A DNA stretch of 14,208 nucleotides from Brachionus koreanus (taxonomy: Eukaryota > Rotifera > Eurotatoria > Ploima > Brachionidae): positions 3,848,800-3,863,007 of the forward strand of contig PJRA01000005.1 of the NCBI GenBank assembly GCA_016987375.1, in the 5' to 3' direction. The translations under genes were made by a program, and so were the position numbers. The notes under the pieces were generated by a model, which was given only the letters and a program-made list of their open reading frames with translations, was not told the origin of the DNA and ran no database searches. Shown here in pieces: positions 1 through 9,056 of this stretch (positions are counted from its first letter, which is position 1; each line of letters begins with the position of its first letter).

Positions 1-76
1 ATAATATCGGCAAAGTCAGTAAACAGTTTTAAATCAAGAATTGACAATGAAGTGTTTGGATTAAATAAAATCAACG

Positions 77-163
77 ACTGCAGTGGCTCGCTCAAGGGCT
101 AAGCGCTTCCTGCGCTGGTTTAGGTTCACCCTAAACTGCAGTTTACTAATACTACTACTAATA
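77..163 (+). repeat. GC-rich hairpin cluster with trinucleotide tail (LINE 3' end or SINE-like relic)
   Basis: This short island is much richer in G and C than its surroundings. An 8-nt palindrome ACTGCAGT occurs at 77-84 and again at 135-142. Between them are two clean stem-loops: AGCGC/GCGCT with a 5-nt loop (102-116) and GTTTAGG/CCTAAAC with a 5-nt loop (118-136). A run of ACT/AAT trinucleotides follows (about 144-163). Hairpins followed by a short simple-repeat tail are typical of the 3' ends of non-LTR retrotransposons. The second hairpin can also be read as a degenerate tRNA T-arm, so a tRNA-derived SINE is an alternative. No coding sequence accompanies it here. The family assignment is inference. 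Confidence 0.4.
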
Positions 164-315
164 AATTGATTGAAAATTGGTGTACTGTTTGAGCATCGTC
201 GCGGCCTATATTTGCAACCAACAAGTACTTTTTCATTATCAAATTAGCCGAAAACCATATTTTTTCAATTGATTTGTTGATTAAATCACTAACTTTGAAT
301 TCACACCATATAATA

Positions 316-893
316 CAGTATGTTACAAAAAGTTAAAATCAAGCTTTTTAACACTAGAAGCACCAAACATATTTTGACGTTTTTTTTTAATTTAAAATTA
401 TTTTATAAAAAACTATAATAATTTTATAAAGTAATATTATTTTTAAAGAAAATTTTAAAATCTACATAAATCAAAAAAGATGTAATCATTTGTAAAATCT
501 ATTCAAAAGATACGAGGATTTTAAAAATTTTAAAACTGATTGATTGATTTTAAAAATGTATTAGATTATTATTTATTTGATTGAGTTTGTGACAATTAGA
601 TTATTACTTTATCTCATCAAAGAAATACTATCAAAAATTTGCCAAAATTAGAGAAAAATGGACCAAAAAAAGTCAGCGACCAACAAAGATGGCAAATTTT
701 GATAGGCCAGGCAAAGTATGAAAAAGAAATAGCTGAGTTGGTTGGAGTTGGCTTCGCAAAAATGCATAAATACAACCAAAATGAGTTTATAAGCGACATC
801 TAGAGAGAGTTACTTTGGCAACTGTTGGAGACGTCAAAAACTATCTAATCGTTATGTATTGTAAGTTTGATCCGCACTTTTTGTGACATACTG
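316..893 (+). mobile_element. Non-autonomous Tc1/mariner-type element with 18-bp TIRs and TA target duplication
   Basis: The left end (316-333) begins CAGTATGTTACAAAAAGT. The right end (876-893) is its reverse complement with one mismatch (T versus C at the eleventh base). Both ends are flanked by TA (314-315 and 894-895), the target duplication made by the Tc1/mariner superfamily. At 578 bp the element is far shorter than a complete family member (about 1.3-1.7 kb). Its interior retains a decayed N-terminal transposase region but no DDE catalytic domain. It is therefore a deletion derivative that could have moved only with transposase supplied elsewhere. The single TIR mismatch suggests moderate age. 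Confidence 0.85.
600..864 (+). pseudogene. Tc1/mariner transposase N-terminal (paired-like HTH) remnant
   Basis: The frame starting at 600 stays open to a TAG at 801-803. From about 642 it encodes a basic stretch, then helix-turn-helix-like sequence with an E-I-A-E-L-V-G-V core (roughly 690-740). This resembles the first DNA-binding HTH of Tc1-family transposases, where the core reads like EIA-LLGVS. After the stop, a shifted frame (805-861) contains C-W-R-R-Q-K-L-S-N-R, which could be the decayed GRPRKLS linker before the second HTH. It lies inside the TIR-bounded element and ends almost at the right TIR, so the catalytic domain has been lost. The stop codon and frameshift make it non-functional. 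The HTH match is by eye. Confidence 0.55.
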
Positions 894-895
894 TA

Positions 896-1559
896 TAAAA
901 ACAACACCTCTGTGAGTTTTTTGCTCATATTTCGAAAAAAAAATTATAACCATATTGCTCCATCGTTTGATCCGTAAACCAAGTATGACTAAAGTATATA
1001 ACGTCCGAACAGTTTTCCTCTATGCAATATATTTATTCGCAGATTTTGTTAGTGATTGTTGTAGTACGCTAATGGTTTAGCCATCGTTTCTAGGTTATTA
1101 TATTTTAATACAATATGATAGAGTTGCTAAGTGTTTATTTTATCTCTAAGTTAGCGCCAAGTAGTATTTAAGATCAATATAAATATCTATAAAAAATTAT
1201 TCTTTTGACCAAAAGCATTTGGTCTTATTATTCCATTTTAACTGTAAGAACCAGCAAACATGGGAGACCAACCACTCGGTAGCAATGAGTGATGATTTTT
1301 ATTTTTTAGGTTAAAAAGATGATTTTTGCTTGTTTTTTTATTATTTTTAATAGGTTGGAATAGAATATAAATATTTTCCCAGAAACTATTTAGTCAATTT
1401 AAAAAATAATATGAGTATGACCAATGTCATTTAAATTTTTAAAGTCGTTTATTTCTTTATTTCATTAATAAAAAACTAAAATTTTTTTTTCAATTATTAG
1501 TTGACTTCTCTTTTTTTATTTTAAAATTTAATTATCAACTCATGCATTAAATTTTCTAG
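896..1559. other. Intergenic region, no gene seen; possible degraded LTR
   Basis: No convincing reading frame on either strand. The stretch 1046-1260 begins TGTTAG and ends AAACA. It contains a TATAAATA-like motif (about 1179) and a 7-bp hairpin GACCAAA/TTTGGTC (about 1206-1223), and is followed at once by TGGGAGACC. This order is what a short LTR plus primer-binding site would show, but no partner LTR or retroelement coding is present. The remainder is AT-rich with poly-A and poly-T tracts. Confidence 0.3.
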
Positions 1560-1566
1560 TATAAAT
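1560..1566 (+). promoter_or_regulatory. Putative TATA box of the secreted-peptide gene
   Basis: TATAAAT lies 78 bp upstream of the ATG at 1644. The sequence about 30 bp downstream (near 1590) would be a plausible transcription start with a short leader of roughly 50 nt. In this AT-rich DNA such motifs arise by chance. The spacing to a well-supported first exon is the main argument. Confidence 0.35.
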
Positions 1567-1643
1567 TTGCTAACTGCAACGAAACTAAAGGAGGATTAGC
1601 TCGCAATAGATAAACAAACAAATAAAAAATATTCACACAAAAT

Positions 1644-1979
1644 ATGAAGAATTTCTATTTAATTATATTTGTGATTTCGATTATTTCAGTAAGAATTGAT
1701 GCTTATTTGAACCAAGATCAAGATCAGTTGGAGTTGTATAGCTCACTATTAAAAAAAATGATTGATAACGCGGTCCGTTTAAATTATCTAGCCATTCATT
1801 CATCTAAAAAAAATTCTAATTTAGAAGACAAATTTTACGTAAGTATTATTCAATTAATTTTTTGTATCGATAGTTATTTATTTTGATTCTAGCAAGCTTT
1901 GATCGATAAAAATCGAAATTTTAAAAGAATTTTGCCATGTGAACAAGAAGAAATGAATGACCCAATGATGGCTTGTTAA
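1644..1979 (+). CDS. Small secreted protein, candidate peptide-hormone precursor (two exons)
   Basis: Exon 1 is 1644-1838 and exon 2 is 1893-1979. The 54-nt intron has a consensus GTAAGT donor and a TTCTAG acceptor and joins in phase 0, giving 93 residues. Residues 1-20 form a clear signal peptide: Lys at 2, a hydrophobic core of Ile, Phe and Val, and Ala at 20. The middle (21-76) is polar and helical-looking, with dibasic KK at 38-39 and 55-56. A KR at 76-77 (numbering by counting) precedes a 16-residue acidic tail, ILPCEQEEMNDPMMAC, whose two Cys are 11 residues apart with the second at the C terminus. Signal, spacer, dibasic site and short two-Cys peptide is the layout of many neuropeptide precursors, for example allatostatin-C types. 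I do not recognise the mature peptide, and the function is inferred from architecture. A possible AATAAA poly(A) signal lies at 2076-2081. A plain secreted protein of unknown role is the alternative. Confidence 0.6.
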
Positions 1980-3055
1980 TTTTTTTCGAAAACAATTTTA
2001 TTAAATTGTATCATCTCGATACAGATAAAAAATTGTACATTAAAAAAAATAATATATTACCTGATCTAATTTTTGAATAAAAGACTAAATTTTCGACCTA
2101 ATTTTTTTTTAAGAAACTTTTAAATTAAGATTTTTTTTTAGAATACTAGAGTATGTAAAAAACTTCCAAATTTAAATCTTAAAAAAATTTAATTTTTTAG
2201 AATGAAAGCTTATTCCTTTTTTTCAGTCGAAAAAAATTCAATTTAAACTAAGGTTTTAAGTTTAAACACCTCCACAAAAAAGATATATCCTTATTATAAA
2301 ATTGACCAAATTTAGATTTAAAAAAATATTCTTTCTATCTTAAGAAGCATCAAAATATGCAAACCTTAAATTGCTAAACACAACAAACCAATGTTTTAAA
2401 ACGGCATTAAGTTTTTAAATTAAAAATAGATTTAATTAAAATTTTGAATAGTAAGAGCAGAGTTAAATTAGATCAAAAAAATTATATTATTTAATTGTTT
2501 AATGAAGGAAAAATTTCTTAACTTAATTTTAGTATAGAAAAGGTATTATCCTTTTATTTTTAGTCTAATCAATCAATTAAGATTTTCTTAATAATTTAAT
2601 TTAATCAAAAAAGTTTTCTTGATCACACTTTAAAGCTTTAAGTTCCTCAGATTTTTTAATCGAGTGTGATTATTCATTAAAATCAGATCTTGAATAACCA
2701 ATTTTTAACAGTTGACTATGATTTATGAAAGAGATGCTTTCTCTAATTATGTCGCATACATTAAGATGCACTGGTATATTTTCAAGGTTTCTTTTTTCAT
2801 GAAACATTCCATCAATTTCTAGTTGAATTGTTTTAAAAATTATTTTCTTTTATTTTTTTTCTTTTTTACATTTTCAAAAAATATCCATTTAATTTTTTTA
2901 AATGAACAAATGATAGAAAATTTGTTAGAAATTCTTTATTTTTCAATAATTACTCTCCAATTCACAGTTTTTATTATTTTTTCAATATCATATGATTAGC
3001 ACATGAATTTTATAATAAAATTATAATTTTTTCATAGAAATTTAATTTTCAATTA
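1980..3055. other. Intergenic AT-rich region with one weak minus-strand reading frame
   Basis: The first 100 bp are the likely 3' UTR of the secreted-peptide gene. A 6-bp hairpin TGTATC/GATACA lies near 2008-2026. From about 2100 to 2600 only A/T tracts are visible. On the minus strand, a frame with non-random residue composition runs from about 2850 down to a TAA at 2670-2672. It encodes roughly 50-60 residues, including the stretch I-P-V-H-L-N-V-C-D-I-I-R-E-S, and in-frame coding-like sequence continues past the stop to about 2600. No start codon or family match is evident, so it may be a pseudogene fragment. The rest holds nothing I can name. Confidence 0.35.
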
Positions 3056-4422
3056 ATGAAAATGAAAATTTCTTTAATTTTATGTACGATTTCTTTTGCG
3101 CTGTTGGTTAATGGTTCAGATAATGTTTTATTTTTTGAGCCCAAATTGTTGACCATACAAAAATATGAATTTGACAGTGTTAAAATTTCTTTGGAAAACG
3201 ATTATAATCATAGTGTTGCTATAAATTTTACTTATGGAGACGAAAATGAAGTGTACCCTTCGACTGATATCATAAAACTACTAGACCATATTCAAATTGG
3301 ACCCTTAAGAAATCAAAGTGCAAAAATTTTAATACATGCTTTAGAAGTTGGTCATCTTGTAATTGGTGCCATATCTAATGATATTGACATGTAAATTTTC
3401 CAAATTTTTGAAGCTTCTAAATTTTTTTCCGCAGTCCTTTTAGTGACATACTTCGTGTTGATGTAATTCATTCATCTTTTTTAAATATAATTATTCAAAT
3501 TGTTGGCTGGATTTATTTTATTGCATGGTCAGTATCATTCTACCCACAAATTATTTTAAATTATAGACTTAAAGAGTAAGTTTATGGTAATATTTTTTGT
3601 TAGCTATTAAAATAATTTTAAAGTGTGTCAGGTCTGAGCTTGGATTACATTGCTCTTAATTTTCTTGGACATTTTTGCTACTCAGTTTTTAATGTATCGT
3701 TCTATTGGATAAATAAAGTGCAATCAGAATATCTATCCAAGCACCCAAGGGGAGTAAACCCAGTTTTTTTGAATGATGTATTTTTTTCATTACATGCAGT
3801 CACAATTACAGCCATAACTGGAGTCCAATGTCTTATATACAGAGTAATTTTTAAGAATTTTTTAGTTATTTAACAAATTAATTCAAGAAAGCTGGACAAA
3901 AAATGAGTATTGCAGCTTCTGGCTTATTTGGAATCATGGTATCAGTACTTGTTATATCAGGAATATTCAGCAGCTTGTCTATTATTACTGTATTGGATTA
4001 TATTTACATTTTTTCTTACATTAAGTTAATAATAACCATAATGAAATATATTCCACAAGTAAGTAATAATTCAATTTTGTATAAAAACTCTTAACAATTA
4101 GTAATTTTACTTTTAGGCTTATACAAACTATAAACGCAAAAGCACAGTCGGATGGAGCATAGTGAATGTGTTATTAGACTTTACAGGTGGATCTCTTAGT
4201 CTTCTACAAATGTTTTTATTAGCGTTTAATTATAGTAATTTTTAAATTTTTTTTAATAAACATGATAAAACAAAATTTATTTTAGATGATTGGACATCAA
4301 TTTTTGGTTCACCTACAAAGCTAGGCTTGGGATTGCTTTCTATATTTTTTGATTTAATTTTTATTTTTCAACATTATATCTTATATAGACATGATGATAA
4401 TGAATACACTCCCATTTCTTAA
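3056..4422 (+). CDS. ctns: Cystinosin, lysosomal cystine/H+ symporter (six exons)
   Basis: Six exons join cleanly: 3056-3390, 3435-3575, 3624-3843, 3888-4058, 4117-4234 and 4286-4422. All introns are GT-AG and 44-58 nt. The product is 373 aa; human cystinosin has 367. Residues 1-20 are a signal peptide, followed by a luminal domain with N-glycosylation sequons at Asn51, Asn57 and Asn86. A seven-helix PQ-loop domain follows from about residue 128, with the two PQ dipeptides at 149-150 (SFYPQ) and 288-289 (KYIPQ). Strongly conserved family segments are [26 protein letters not shown], and [13 protein letters not shown] near 308-320. In the last, Asp310 corresponds to the proton-coupling Asp of human cystinosin. 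The protein exports cystine from lysosomes. The C terminus ends EYTPIS, whose Y-x-x-hydrophobic pattern could be the lysosomal sorting signal in place of the vertebrate GYDQL. The first ATG gives a good signal peptide, so I chose it. Confidence 0.95.
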
Positions 4423-5194
4423 TATATAAATATTTTCCGAAATTCTTAAAAGTACTGTTATGTTAAAAATTGACTTTTTTTTTCTTTAAACCGCAACAAT
4501 TTTTTAGAATTAAATTGTTAATTAAATTAAATTTTTCAATTTTTTTTAATTAATTAAGTATTTATAAATATTTGAAAAAAAAAACCGAAATGGCTTTAAA
4601 TTCACCATTATGTTAGTTACGAAAAAAATAATATCTGAAAGAAAAAGCATTTTGAAGCCGTTTTGGAGAGTTGATTGCATTCTAAAAAAAATAGGATTCC
4701 TGCCATAGTTTATGTGAGCTGAATGCAATGATTTACCTGAAAAGGCTATAGGCTTAAATTTTGCTTTTAAACCACCAAAAATTAAGGGATAAAATTAATC
4801 AAGCTTTTTCGAAATTTATTTTTATAATAAACTTGTAATTTTCCTTTCAACGTGAAAATTTGTTTTCTTATAGTAAAATAGATTTTAATTACATTGAATA
4901 TTAAAATACTAATCAACATTAAAATTTAACTTGTGAATTTTAGAATATTTTTAGAATGCATAATTTTCAAAAAAAATTATAAATGAATAATATTTTCCAT
5001 TTTATATTAAAACTGACTTTTTTAAGAGACTAAGCTAAAAGTTAGAGTTAAGATACGATCTATCTAATAATCGTAAATTTCAGAGGATTTTTTAATTATT
5101 AACTTAAATATTTGTCTTATGCTATTTCATGAAAATAGTTGAAAAGTCTTATGTCATTTTTTTACCTTTATAATATCTCTCATTTGTATAAAGA
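4423..5194. other. Intergenic region between cystinosin and transposase relic
   Basis: This covers the cystinosin 3' UTR and AT-rich DNA. A short plus-strand frame (4610-4708, 32 codons, ending at TAG) and an overlapping minus-strand frame (4546-4728) both look mildly coding-like between 4600 and 4790. Neither matches a family I know, and their overlap makes the strand uncertain. TACTGTTATGTT at about 4453 weakly resembles the inverse of a sequence near 5950 (CACTGTA), so it might mark the left end of the transposon whose transposase relic follows. That pairing is too weak to call. Confidence 0.3.
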
Positions 5195-5789
5195 CTACAT
5201 ACCGTTGTCAGTTTTAGATCTCAATTTTGTCTCAACACTCAGCATCAGTAAAAAGTTTGAATCAATTGTTTTTCTGTTGTTGCTTACCAACCTCCTTTAT
5301 AAAAATTATGTGCCAAGATACCCCAAAAGTCTTCTAATGGTTTTGCTTGTGGAACATTTGGAGAATCAATGTCTTTTGGTAATTAATAAATTTTCATTAC
5401 ATGCAGTCAATTTATATAGAATTTCATTTGGACAAGCGAAAAATGAAAGCTTTGACATTTCGCGCTCAGAAATTGCTATTCACATAAGAATTTTTTTCTG
5501 TAAATTTTCTTTTTCAGCAAAACGAATATTTTGTGGACATTCTTGTTTGACATCAGTTTAATAGCTAGCATTTTATTACCAGCAAAACAAAAAATATTTT
5601 TCATCAACCAAAATTACGATAATTTGCTCTTTTTAAAGCCGATTTACGTGTTTTAGACAATTTTTATGTGCTTGTGCAAATGCCCTCCTGGATAAAGTGA
5701 TTCGCAGGATCATCTTTTGAGATATCTGGATTATTTACAAAATAACTTTTCACCCTTTTAAGAGCAAGTCTTTCAGTACCAGTTAACAT
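5195..5789 (-). pseudogene. Decayed Tc1/mariner transposase (DDE domain remnant)
   Basis: Read on the minus strand with several frame changes and stops, the order of Tc1/mariner transposase motifs is preserved. An N-terminal part starts at the ATG at 5789-5787 (M-L-T-G-T-E-R, then N-N-P-D-I-S-K-D-D). Next come I-L-V-D-E-K-Y-F, carrying the first catalytic Asp (about 5630), K-I-L-M with I-A-I-S, S-P-N-V-P-Q-A-K-P-L-E-D-F-W-G with the third acidic residue (about 5320-5365), and K-L-R-x-K-T-D-N-G-M ending at a TAG (5195-5197). The segment that should hold the second catalytic Asp is missing between the IAIS and PNVPQ blocks. Many stops show the copy is long dead. A long plus-strand open frame over the same bases (5139-5561) is a shadow of this relic. 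Confidence 0.8.
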
Positions 5790-6383
5790 TTTTTTCCAAA
5801 AAATTTTTCTAATATTACAAATTTTGTCCTTTTCTGCTTTTAATGAAAAACTGAAAAACTTTTAATGTTCCAAAAAATAACTCCCACTAACCTCATATAA
5901 AAATCATTGTAAACATGACGAAGATTTTTTCTTTAGTTCTACAATCACTGTAAAGAAAAAAGTATATTTGTGAATAAAAAAATTTTTTATACTAATTGAT
6001 TTATTCTTTCAATTTTTAAATTGCTACCAATATAACACAATTTTTTTTATATTCAATTTATTTCAAAACAGTTAAAATTAAAAATTATTTTTCTTATGAA
6101 ATTAAATTAAAATAAATAATAAAAAAAATAAAATTAAAATTTATTTCAAATTGCTTCAATAAGACAATAATTTTTTCGTTTTATTAATTCTCAGCTAAAG
6201 CATGTAAGTCTCAAATGTTTCAAAATTGAATAAAATTTTTCAAAATTTGAGCTAATTTCTAATTTCTAGACTCTTGATTTACTATTAAAATAAAGCAACT
6301 CTCAAAGATTTCAAACACGATTTATTTGATTTTAGAAAGTTAGTTAAATTTTCTTAAGCTTTAGATAAGAAAAAATTAAAATC
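5790..6383. other. Intergenic region upstream of coilin
   Basis: The part nearest 5790-5950 probably belongs to the N-terminal region and right end of the decayed transposon; TACAGTGATTG reads on the minus strand from about 5953. From 5960 to 6330 there are only poly-A/poly-T tracts. The stretch just before 6384 is a short AT-rich leader for coilin. No TATA box stands out from the background. Confidence 0.35.
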
Positions 6384-8025
6384 ATGAGAAGCGACCAAGT
6401 CAGAGTAAAACTTCATATTGCTAAAACTGGTGAAACAGCAGTCAAGAACTTATGGATGTGCCTAAACTATGATAAGAAGCCTACAATCGAGCACATTTGT
6501 CAGCATGTAAAAGAAAACTATATTGAGGAGAATAGAGATCAGTATTTTGTGAAACTTTTTTTGGACGATTATTGGCTTCCACCATATGAGAGCTCAATTA
6601 TTCTTCGAGAAAATGATGTAATTAAAGTTGAAATAAAAAAAAATGATTCCAAGATTGAACCAAAGAAAAAAGAAGAGGAGGCACTGCGAAAAAAAAATGA
6701 GGAACCACAGAAACTGTTACCAGATTATTTATCAGCGCAATTTGACCAAAATTTATATATGAGTCAACAACCACAACCTGTTTATTATATGAATGGCTTT
6801 GACTACAACAATTACAATGATTACTACAAAAATTACACTTCTATGTTTGAAAAAGCAGAGCTTGAAAAAGCTGATTCTAAGAAAAAAAATTCCTCCAAAT
6901 CATCGCTAAATTCAAGCGAACAAAACACTTCGCTTGACTCAAAGAATAATCAAAAAAAATCTCAAAAAAACAAGCCCAACTCCCAGCAAAAACAAAAGCA
7001 AATGAACTCCCAAAACACCAAGCCTATAAGTTGTTATAAAAAATTTTCAATTGGAAACTATGCCCATTTATTAAATGAGGATGTTCAAGAGCCTGTCCGT
7101 GACAATGACTATACAAATGAAGATTCAAAAACAGTTCAAACAAGCTCTAAATCGATTGATATTAACAAAATTGCTAGTAATTTAAAGACAACTGGTCAAT
7201 CTAAATGGAAAAACAGCTCTAAACCAACTAATCAAATGCCAAAACATATCAGATTCCCATCATCTTCTTCATCCTCATCGTCTTCTTCAAGTTCGGATTC
7301 CTCTTCTGATGAAGAAAATGATCAAGTTAGCACAAAAAAATCTGAAGCCAATAATTTTTATGAGCCAACTAAAGAAGAACAATTAAATGCAGTGAGCAAA
7401 AACAAATCGTATGTAGTCAAGAACCCTAATGATTTGGAAAAGTTTAACAAAGCATTTAACCAAAGACAATTGAATGCTCCAAAAGCCGAAAATTTCATTG
7501 ACGAAATTTTGAGCGAGGGTCAAAATGTGATGTCACCTAAAACAACTCCAAAATCAAGTCCAAGAAAAGAGCGCAGATCACCGTCTCCTAAAATCGACTA
7601 TGAAAAGTTTGAATCATTGAATTCAGCTCCTAGAGTAGGTGATAAAATTGCATTTAAAATATTGGAAATTTCGTCCAACTTTACACCCGAAATATCTTCT
7701 TTTAAAAGCGGTGAGGTTTTGGACTTCGATTCAAGCACAAATGAGCTGACATTGAAATTGTTTTCAAAATATAACTCAATTTTGAAACGTTCAAGCAAAT
7801 TTAGTGTAGTTTTAGACGAAACCGATGAGGAAATTACAAAATTAAAACAAAATGAAGAACATCCTGAGAATGGATTAGATCTTAATGAACAAGAAGAACA
7901 AGAACTTGTAAGAGTGAATAATAATTTTTTTACCCAGTATATTAATTTTTTTTTTAAAGTTAAAAGTCGATTGGAGAAATTTGATAAATGTTAAGCTTTT
8001 GCCTCAAAACGATGTTTTAAATTAA
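6384..8025 (+). CDS. coil: Coilin, Cajal-body scaffold protein (two exons)
   Basis: Exon 1 is 6384-7907 (508 codons). A 52-nt intron (GTAAGA to TTAAAG, 7908-7959) leads to exon 2 at 7960-8025, giving 529 aa. Residues 4-86 match the coilin N-terminal ubiquitin-like self-association domain, including WLPPYES and ENDVIKVEI. The middle is long, polar and disordered: a KE-rich basic stretch (85-110), a Tyr/Asn-rich patch (133-151), a Lys/Gln/Ser region (164-215), a Ser run (293-308) ending in acidic residues, and clustered S/T-P sites (384-403) suited to proline-directed phosphorylation. The C terminus has the Tudor-like coilin domain: APRVGDKIAFKILEISSNFT at 415-434, then VDWRNLINVKLL at 511-522. 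Coilin organises snRNP and snoRNP assembly in Cajal bodies. Without splicing the frame stays open to 7994 but loses the conserved W-x-x-L-I ending, so the spliced form is preferred. An ATTAAA at 8092-8097 may be the poly(A) signal. Confidence 0.88.
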
Positions 8026-8860
8026 ACTGTTTTTTTAGTTATAACTTTATTTACATTTATTTATTTTAAAGTTTTCTCAAAGTTTTATTTAATTAAAAGT
8101 TAAAATTTTTTAAAATTCAATTTTCTATTTTTAATTTTTGATTGACAATTTTAAACAAATAATATTCTGGTCAAAATCAATTATAATTGAAAAAAAAATT
8201 GTCTTTTTCTGCTCTTTTAATTTGATAAGCCAAGAAAAAATTAAAAAAAAACTAGTTTCTTATAAAAATTTTACAATTTCATGGCTTATCAACAGACTAG
8301 TGCACTTGTCTAATAGAATATTTAACACTTCAGTTGTTCAAATTTTATAAAATGTTAATTTCTTTAAAAAACAAAAAATAGTTTAGAGACTAATTAGAAA
8401 AATTTAAATTAAATCTTTTAACAAAATCTATAAAAATTAAATTTATATTATTGTAAATAGAAAGCTTGAATGACATTAATTTCAACATTGATCTCTTTAT
8501 TACAAAAATATTTATCAATCTTGAATAAAAAAATCCAAACTTCTCTTTTATTTAAGTTTGCATTGATTTCAATAAATTTTCGCTATTCTTGGAATAATAT
8601 TTTAATGGGTGGTATTTAATCGATTTGTAGAATTAATTAAATGATCTCCAAGATAAATCTCTAAAATTAATTTTTTGATACCTTAAACTAATTTTTTGTA
8701 TTAATATTTATGATATCTATTCATTTTTGGTCTATAAAATTAATTATCTTTACTCATTAATTAATTGAACGATATCTTATTTTTGATTATTTCATCTCCA
8801 ACAAATATATGAACATTAAGTTTTCTTGAGAATTCCTTAATAAAATTTAATAAGTAAAAT
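8026..8860. other. Intergenic AT-rich region, no gene seen
   Basis: This holds the coilin 3' UTR and then AT-rich DNA. The longest open frame (8138-8350, plus) lacks an ATG start, is Ile/Lys/Phe-rich and looks like chance. A 12-nt direct repeat GAATTCCTTAAT occurs at 8830-8841 and 8863-8874, just before and across the start of the next short reading frame. Confidence 0.4.
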
Positions 8861-9013
8861 ATGAATTCCTTAATTGATGAATTACAGATTATTGAAATTC
8901 AACAATATGAATCTCAAGATTTTTTATCAGAAAATGATATTGCAAAAAAAAAGTCAACAAGGACCATCAGAGCATAAAAAAAAGAGTGGAAACAATTGAA
9001 AGGATACTATTGA
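8861..9013 (+). pseudogene. Short orphan reading frame with internal stop, possible gene relic
   Basis: From ATG at 8861 a 38-codon frame (M-N-S-L-I-D-E-L-Q, ending S-T-R-T-I-R-A) reaches TAA at 8975-8977. The same frame continues K-K-E-W-K-Q-L-K-G-Y-Y to TGA at 9011-9013. Residue use is acidic and mixed, unlike the Ile/Phe/Lys bias of random frames here, which suggests it once encoded protein. A nearby region (about 9430-9550) has similar fragments separated by stops. I recognise no family. An A-run at the stop (8976-8983) is a natural site for an indel. A chance frame remains possible. Confidence 0.25.
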
Positions 9014-9056
9014 TTCTTATTTACTTTTATATTTTTTTGAAAATTTATTATTTTTT

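Noticed and set aside
617..799. 60-codon minus-strand open frame
   Set aside because: Antisense to the HTH-like transposase remnant inside the TIR-bounded element.
3844..3887. Possible ultra-short 22-nt intron in cystinosin
   Set aside because: Recounting the A-run before the ATG at 3903 showed that an ordinary 44-nt intron (3844-3887) joins in frame and restores the family's R-x-G-Q-K segment.
5139..5561. 140-codon plus-strand open frame
   Set aside because: It is antisense to clear Tc1/mariner transposase motifs on the minus strand; its composition reflects that shadow.
4453..5952. Terminal inverted repeats bounding the transposase relic
   Set aside because: The candidate ends agree at only scattered positions in AT-rich sequence, not enough to define an element.
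7259..7308. Microsatellite expansion behind the coilin poly-Ser run
   Set aside because: The Ser codons are mixed (TCT, TCA, TCC, TCG, AGT), so it is not a simple recent repeat expansion.
7294..7320. CTGATGA core resembling a hammerhead ribozyme
   Set aside because: It lies in coilin coding sequence and lacks the GAAA box and cleavage-site stem.
7598..7798. 66-codon minus-strand open frame
   Set aside because: Lies antisense within the conserved Tudor-like region of coilin.
8138..8350. 70-codon plus-strand open frame
   Set aside because: Starts at TTG, is Ile/Lys/Phe-rich as expected from AT-rich chance sequence, and has no domain or leader.
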